Origin: Terriglobia bacterium
Lineage (GTDB): Bacteria > Acidobacteriota > Terriglobia > Terriglobales > Acidobacteriaceae
Direction: 5' to 3'
DNA: 64,000 bases
Assembly: GCA_020073215.1 (NCBI GenBank)
Contig: JAIQFO010000020.1
Span: forward strand, 1-64,000
The position numbers were made by a program, and so were the translations under genes. Of this stretch, positions 60,458 through 64,000 are shown piece by piece. Positions within the stretch are counted from its first letter, which is position 1, and each line of letters begins with the position of its first letter. Under the pieces are notes generated by a model. It saw only the letters and a program-made list of their open reading frames with translations. It was not told the origin of the DNA and did no database searches.

Positions 60458-61258
60458 TCAATAGAATGAAAGAGTTCCATTTTGCCGGGCTCGCCGCAAA
60501 CTTAGCGACAGGCCGGCCAGGGCAAGTGGAAGCAAGACCACGCTAAACCCTGCGAGGACCGCAAGGGTTCGAACTAGCGCAGTCATTGATTGTCCTTCAA
60601 TCAGCGCCCGGCGCATTCCGTCGATGGCATAAGTGAGAGGAACGGCGCGCGCGAGAAGTTCGAGCGGGTGGGGCAAGCTCTGGATCGGGAACATGGTTCC
60701 GCTCAGAAACCAGAGCCCGGAACCGAGCAGCCACAGCACGGCCGAACCTTTCTGGAACGCGACCTGCAGCGCAGCCGCGGCGACCCCCAGGGCCAAGGCG
60801 ATGGCCAGAGAAAGAGCCAATACTGCCACGCACGAGAAGAAGTTGGCGTGGGTCGATGCCCGGAAAACCGCCACCCCCGCGAAAAGATAGACCAGCAGAT
60901 TGACCAGGTTTCCGGCAAAGGCGGAAATGGAGCTGAGGATAACGAGTTCAGACGGGGCGGTCGAGGTCGTCATCAGAACTTCCAGGGTCCCTGTCTGTTG
61001 CGCTTCCTGCACTGCGCCCAGGAAGCTTTGGGCGCTCATGACGAAGAAGGTATAGATGCCGGTGCCGACCAATAGAAAAGGAAAATACTCGACGCCGCCA
61101 GGTCGAAAGCCGGGACCGATGGCGCGCGACAGAAAATAAAAGGCCGCGAGTTCCGTGAACACTCCGACCAGCACCACAATGAAACCGCTGCGGTGGCGGA
61201 CGGCTGTCAGCAGATCGCGCCGCAGGATGGCATAGAGCTTATCGATGGTCGAAGTCAT
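60458..61258 (-). CDS. ABC-2 type exporter permease
   Basis: Predicted 266-aa membrane protein with six hydrophobic segments (FIVVLVGVFTELAAFYFL; FPFLLVGTGIYTFFVMSAQS; LVNLLVYLFAGVAVF; VLALSLAIALALGVAAAAL; AVLWLLGSGLWFLSGTMF; LAVLAGFSVVLLPLALAGL), typical of ABC-2 transporters. The frame begins at 61285, but the ATG at 61258 (MTSTIDKLYAI) is preferred, since TACAAA lies 6 nt upstream as in the other near-leaderless genes. It pairs with the ATPase gene upstream and precedes the candidate peptide, so it probably exports the product. Confidence 0.85.
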   Translation of the reverse strand: MTSTIDKLYAILRRDLLTAVRHRSGFIVVLVGVFTELAAFYFLSRAIGPGFRPGGVEYFPFLLVGTGIYTFFVMSAQSFLGAVQEAQQTGTLEVLMTTSTAPSELVILSSISAFAGNLVNLLVYLFAGVAVFRASTHANFFSCVAVLALSLAIALALGVAAAALQVAFQKGSAVLWLLGSGLWFLSGTMFPIQSLPHPLELLARAVPLTYAIDGMRRALIEGQSMTALVRTLAVLAGFSVVLLPLALAGLSLSLRRARQNGTLSFY

Positions 61259-61365
61259 AGAGGATTTGTAATTTGTAATTTCCAAATTGTAATTTCAAGC
61301 ATGGGCACGGTGTGCGACAAATTCCGAAACACAGTTGCAAATTACAAATCACCTATCGCAATTCT

Positions 61366-62151
61366 TTAGCGCTTGAGCACGGCCTCATCAATTTCACCGG
61401 TCATGCGAAAGTAGAAAGACCGCAGAACCTCGGCGCTTTCGCCGTCGCTCACCGGGCGGTCGGCGAGCAATTCGCCGCGATGCAACAGAAGCAGGCGGTC
61501 GGCAACGGCGGCCGCCTCCGCGAAATTGTGAGTGGCAAGCAGAACCGTCGTCTCTTGCCGTGCCAGGCCACGAATCGTCGCCCAGAAGTGCGCCGTGGTG
61601 GCGGCGTCGAGGCTGCGGGTCGGTTCGTCGAGCAACAATACGCTGGGGTGCTTGACCAGGGCGCGCGCAATCCCCAGTCGCTGGTACATGCCGCTGGAGA
61701 ATTTCATGACCAGCGTGTCGGCCTGATCTTCAAGACCGGTATCGCGGAGAACTTCGTTGATTCTTAGCGCGCGGTCGCGGCGCGACACTTCGTCAAGTGC
61801 GGCAAAGAAATCCAGGTTCTCGCGAGCCGAGAGACGAGGGAAAAACGAGCGCTCCGCCGCGACTGCGATGCCGACCTGCCGCCGCACTTCTCCGGCGTTG
61901 CGTCGCGCATCGAAGCCGCCCACGCGCACCGTTCCGGCATCGGGCAGCAGCATGGTCGAGATCAGCTTAAGCGCCGTAGTTTTTCCGCTGCCATTTGGGC
62001 CCAGTACCACCAACACCTCGGCGCGGGCAGCCGAAAAAGAAACGTCTCTTAAGGCAATGGTTTCACCGCCCCGTTCCCTCCCCAGCCAATTGAACAGAGC
62101 TGGACGATGGTGAAAGATCTTGCAAACGGATTCGAAGACGATTCGGTCCAT
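61366..62151 (-). CDS. ABC exporter ATP-binding protein
   Basis: Predicted 261-aa ABC ATPase. Walker A is GPNGSGKTT, the Q-loop region follows RRQVGIAVAAERSFFPRLSA, the signature is KFSSGMYQRLGIARAL (FSSGM instead of LSGGQ), Walker B is SVLLLDEPTRSLD, and the switch His is in LLATHNFAEAA. The frame opens at 62316, but the ATG at 62151 (MDRIVFESVCKIF) fits the family. It forms the transporter with the permease encoded 107 bp downstream. A consensus TATAAT sits 54 bp upstream. Confidence 0.9.
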   Translation of the reverse strand: MDRIVFESVCKIFHHRPALFNWLGRERGGETIALRDVSFSAARAEVLVVLGPNGSGKTTALKLISTMLLPDAGTVRVGGFDARRNAGEVRRQVGIAVAAERSFFPRLSARENLDFFAALDEVSRRDRALRINEVLRDTGLEDQADTLVMKFSSGMYQRLGIARALVKHPSVLLLDEPTRSLDAATTAHFWATIRGLARQETTVLLATHNFAEAAAVADRLLLLHRGELLADRPVSDGESAEVLRSFYFRMTGEIDEAVLKR

Positions 62152-62205
62152 AAAAGCGGGACAACGAAAGCGTGAACTAAACTTCGGGCGTGCTGAGGAC
62201 TCTGT

Positions 62206-62211
62206 ATTATA
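62206..62211 (-). promoter_or_regulatory. -10 box (TATAAT) for the ABC exporter genes
   Basis: A perfect TATAAT reads leftward in the short gap between the exporter ATPase gene and the divergent nucleotidyltransferase gene. The leader would be about 48 nt. The -35 is weak. Confidence 0.5.
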
Positions 62212-62278
62212 GTGGCGATTCGCGATCCCATTGGTTCCGGCTTGCAGTCGCTTGTCTATCCGTCGGGACCCGCCGTTC

Positions 62279-63478
62279 ATGACCGAAGTCTTGCCTACAT
62301 CTCCTGCGTCAAGCACCGTGCCGCAGGGGGGAAACGAATTCGAGTTCTTGTGCGCGCTGACTGGCGTGGAGTTGGGTCAGGCGCGTGTCGAGCGGATTGC
62401 GAACTGGAATCTCTCAAAACTCGACTGGAGCGAAGTCCTTCGCTTGGCGGAGCACCATGGAGTGGTTCCGCTCGCGGCGCGGAATCTGATCGAACATCGC
62501 TGCGTTGAAAGCGGTCGCGGCCTTCCGGGGGAAATTGAGCGCTCGCTGCGATCTGCGTACGATGCGAACCTGCGGCGCAGCCTGTGGTTCACCGCCGAAC
62601 TGGCGCGCATCATGCAGTACTTCGAGCGCGGGCAGTTGCGCGCAGTCCCGTACAAAGGGCCAGTGCTGGCGCAATCGGCCTACCGCGACGTGGGTCTGCG
62701 AAGTTTTTCCGATCTCGACTTCTTGCTTTCTCCCGCCGACTTCAACCGAGCGAAGCAGCTTCTTGCGGAAATCGGATATCGTCCTTCCGCGCATTTCACT
62801 CCGGCCGTCGAGCGATTGTGGCTGCGTAAAGGCTACGAGCGTTCGTTTGACAGCGCGGTGGGGCCGAACCTGGTGGAACTGCAGTGGGCGTTGCTGCCGC
62901 ATTTCTATGCCGTGGATCTGCGTGTAGAGGATCTGCTCGCGCGCGCGGGAAACACCGTCGTGGGCGGATGTGAAGTGCCTTGCCTGTCTCCCGAAGATTC
63001 GCTCCTGATGCTGTGTCTGCATGCCGCCAAGCATCTTTGGACGCGGTTGATCTGGCTTGCAGACATTGCGGAGACTTTGCGATCCCAGACCATCGACCAC
63101 GCGCGCGTGTTCTCTCGAGCGCGCTCTCTGGGGATCGTGCGTATTCTCGGCGTCAGTTTCTGGCTGGCGAAGAACGTGCTTCGGGCGGAGCTTCCGAAAG
63201 GCGCAGAGGAAACGATTGCGGCCGATCCTCGGGTGCCCGTTCTCGGCAGCGAATTTGCCGGCCGACTGGCTCGGGGCGCGGCGTATGACTTCGAATCGAC
63301 GGAATACTTCCGCCGGGTCATGAACCTGCGCGAGCGGCGCGGCGATCGTTGGCGATATCTCTGGCGGCTGGTCTGGACTCCGGGCGCGGGAGATGTTGCA
63401 GCGGTGCGATTGCCGGAAGCGCTTTTTCCTTTTTATCGAATCGTTCGGGTGGGCCGGCTGATACGGAAGCTTTACTGA
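62279..63478 (+). CDS. Nucleotidyltransferase family protein (NTP_transf_5)
   Basis: Predicted 399-aa protein of the PF14907 family. The nucleotidyltransferase core is RAVPYKGPVLAQSAYRDVGL then RSFSDLDFLLSPADFNRAKQ (the S-D-x-D-x metal motif). Later landmarks are VELQWALLPHFYAVDLRVED, CEVPCLSPEDSLLMLCLHAA and KHLWTRLIWLADIAE. The frame opens at 62231, and the ATG at 62279 (MTEVLPTSPASS) is preferred. These proteins occur beside HprK-like kinases and PqqD genes in lasso-peptide and related RiPP clusters, where they may nucleotidylate or phosphorylate the product. It is divergent from the exporter genes here. Confidence 0.82.
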   Translation: MTEVLPTSPASSTVPQGGNEFEFLCALTGVELGQARVERIANWNLSKLDWSEVLRLAEHHGVVPLAARNLIEHRCVESGRGLPGEIERSLRSAYDANLRRSLWFTAELARIMQYFERGQLRAVPYKGPVLAQSAYRDVGLRSFSDLDFLLSPADFNRAKQLLAEIGYRPSAHFTPAVERLWLRKGYERSFDSAVGPNLVELQWALLPHFYAVDLRVEDLLARAGNTVVGGCEVPCLSPEDSLLMLCLHAAKHLWTRLIWLADIAETLRSQTIDHARVFSRARSLGIVRILGVSFWLAKNVLRAELPKGAEETIAADPRVPVLGSEFAGRLARGAAYDFESTEYFRRVMNLRERRGDRWRYLWRLVWTPGAGDVAAVRLPEALFPFYRIVRVGRLIRKLY

Positions 63479-63508
63479 AAACTGATAGTTGAAAGCTGAC
63501 AGCTGGGT

Positions 63509-64000
63509 TTAGTGCGTTTCTCCGTCCCCAGGCGCAACGTCTGGCGTGTCAACTTTCTTCTGCGCAACCCCCGTGTTCGCTGGCGCCGGCGCCGCCGGAA
63601 AATCACCGGGCTCCTTGCCGGCCAGCGCGACGTTCATAAACTGCATCCAGATGGGTAGGGCGGCGCGGGCTCCGGTCTCTTTTTCGCCTAGCGATTTCTT
63701 TTCGTCGTAGCCAATCCACACGCCGCAGGTGAGCGTCGGAGAAAAGCCCACGAACCAGGCGTCGGTGAAATCGTTGGTCGTTCCGGTCTTGCCCGCCAGC
63801 GGATACGGCATTCTGGCGGCTGCGGCCGCGGTACCGTGAAGCACGACCTCGCGCAACATCGAAGTCATGATGCGCGCGGTGCGCGAACTGATGGCGTCCT
63901 TAATGTCGGAAAAGTCCTCTTCCAGAATGCGGCCTTCGTAGTCGGTCACCTTGGTGATATAGCGCGGGGCGACGCGTACGCCGTCGTTGGGGAACACGCT
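63509..64000 (-). CDS. Class A penicillin-binding protein, C-terminal part (5' end outside window)
   Basis: The last ~163 residues of a PBP1A-like bifunctional peptidoglycan synthase. The transpeptidase end is visible: VRVAPRYITKVTDYEGRIL, REVVLHGTAAAAARM, the KTGTT box (PYPLAGKTGTTNDFTDAWFV) and GVWIGYDEKKSLGEKETGAR. A Pro/Ala-rich tail follows. The frame continues beyond 64000, so the glycosyltransferase domain and the SxxK motif lie outside. It is convergent with the NTP_transf_5 gene. Confidence 0.88.
   Translation of the reverse strand, partial: SVFPNDGVRVAPRYITKVTDYEGRILEEDFSDIKDAISSRTARIMTSMLREVVLHGTAAAAARMPYPLAGKTGTTNDFTDAWFVGFSPTLTCGVWIGYDEKKSLGEKETGARAALPIWMQFMNVALAGKEPGDFPAAPAPANTGVAQKKVDTPDVAPGDGETH

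Overview
The window reads as chromosomal DNA of an acidobacterium (Acidobacteriota, probably Terriglobia). No rRNA or tRNA was seen, so this rests on gene style: Ser/Thr kinase-TPR receptors, a secreted VPS10/BNR-repeat protein, a small MKNVYEVLRQKE protein, a high-GC host background, and several promoters whose -10 box lies 6-7 nt before the start codon.

Layout. 1-8.9 kb: a compact minus-strand exopolysaccharide operon (Wza-like export protein, GumC/Wzz, degenerate BY-kinase-like ATPase, polyprenyl sugar transferase, O-antigen ligase, GT4, tandem GT4-GT4), with a divergent LuxR-type regulator at 9.3 kb. 10-27 kb: rmlD, a decaheme cytochrome fused to an outer-membrane barrel, patatin, glpD, a VPS10-like protein, cca, tsaD and phoB-phoR. 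phoU follows up to 28.1 kb. Dispersed and tandem repeats sit between several of these.

28.2-41.6 kb: a 13.4 kb mobile element that I identify as a casposon. It is bounded by perfect 36-bp terminal inverted repeats (28211-28246 and 41566-41601) and flanked by identical 14-bp direct repeats (28197-28210 and 41602-41615). It encodes a solo Cas1 with E/H/E residues, a zinc finger and a C-terminal HTH, a family-B DNA polymerase, an HNH protein and small accessory genes. There is no cas2 and no CRISPR array. The polymerase gene is scrambled: about 0.3 kb is inverted and the palm motif A region is missing. Cargo is a SIR2-domain protein overlapping a 1318-aa STAND-like NTPase (a probable split Avs5-like defence pair) and a 749-aa winged-helix membrane protein.

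41.6-57.1 kb: housekeeping and signalling genes (GAF protein, sucA, agmatinase-like, DUF302, rpiA, cysteine desulfurase-like, homoserine dehydrogenase, kinase-TPR, HD-GYP/GAF/GGDEF/PilZ protein). 57.3-63.5 kb: a RiPP-like cluster (60-aa candidate precursor, S26-like peptidase, HprK-like kinase, PqqD, radical SAM/SPASM, ABC exporter, divergent NTP_transf_5 protein). The 3' end of a class A penicillin-binding protein closes the window.

The strongest findings are the casposon with its defence cargo, the one-polypeptide cytochrome-porin and the RiPP-like cluster.
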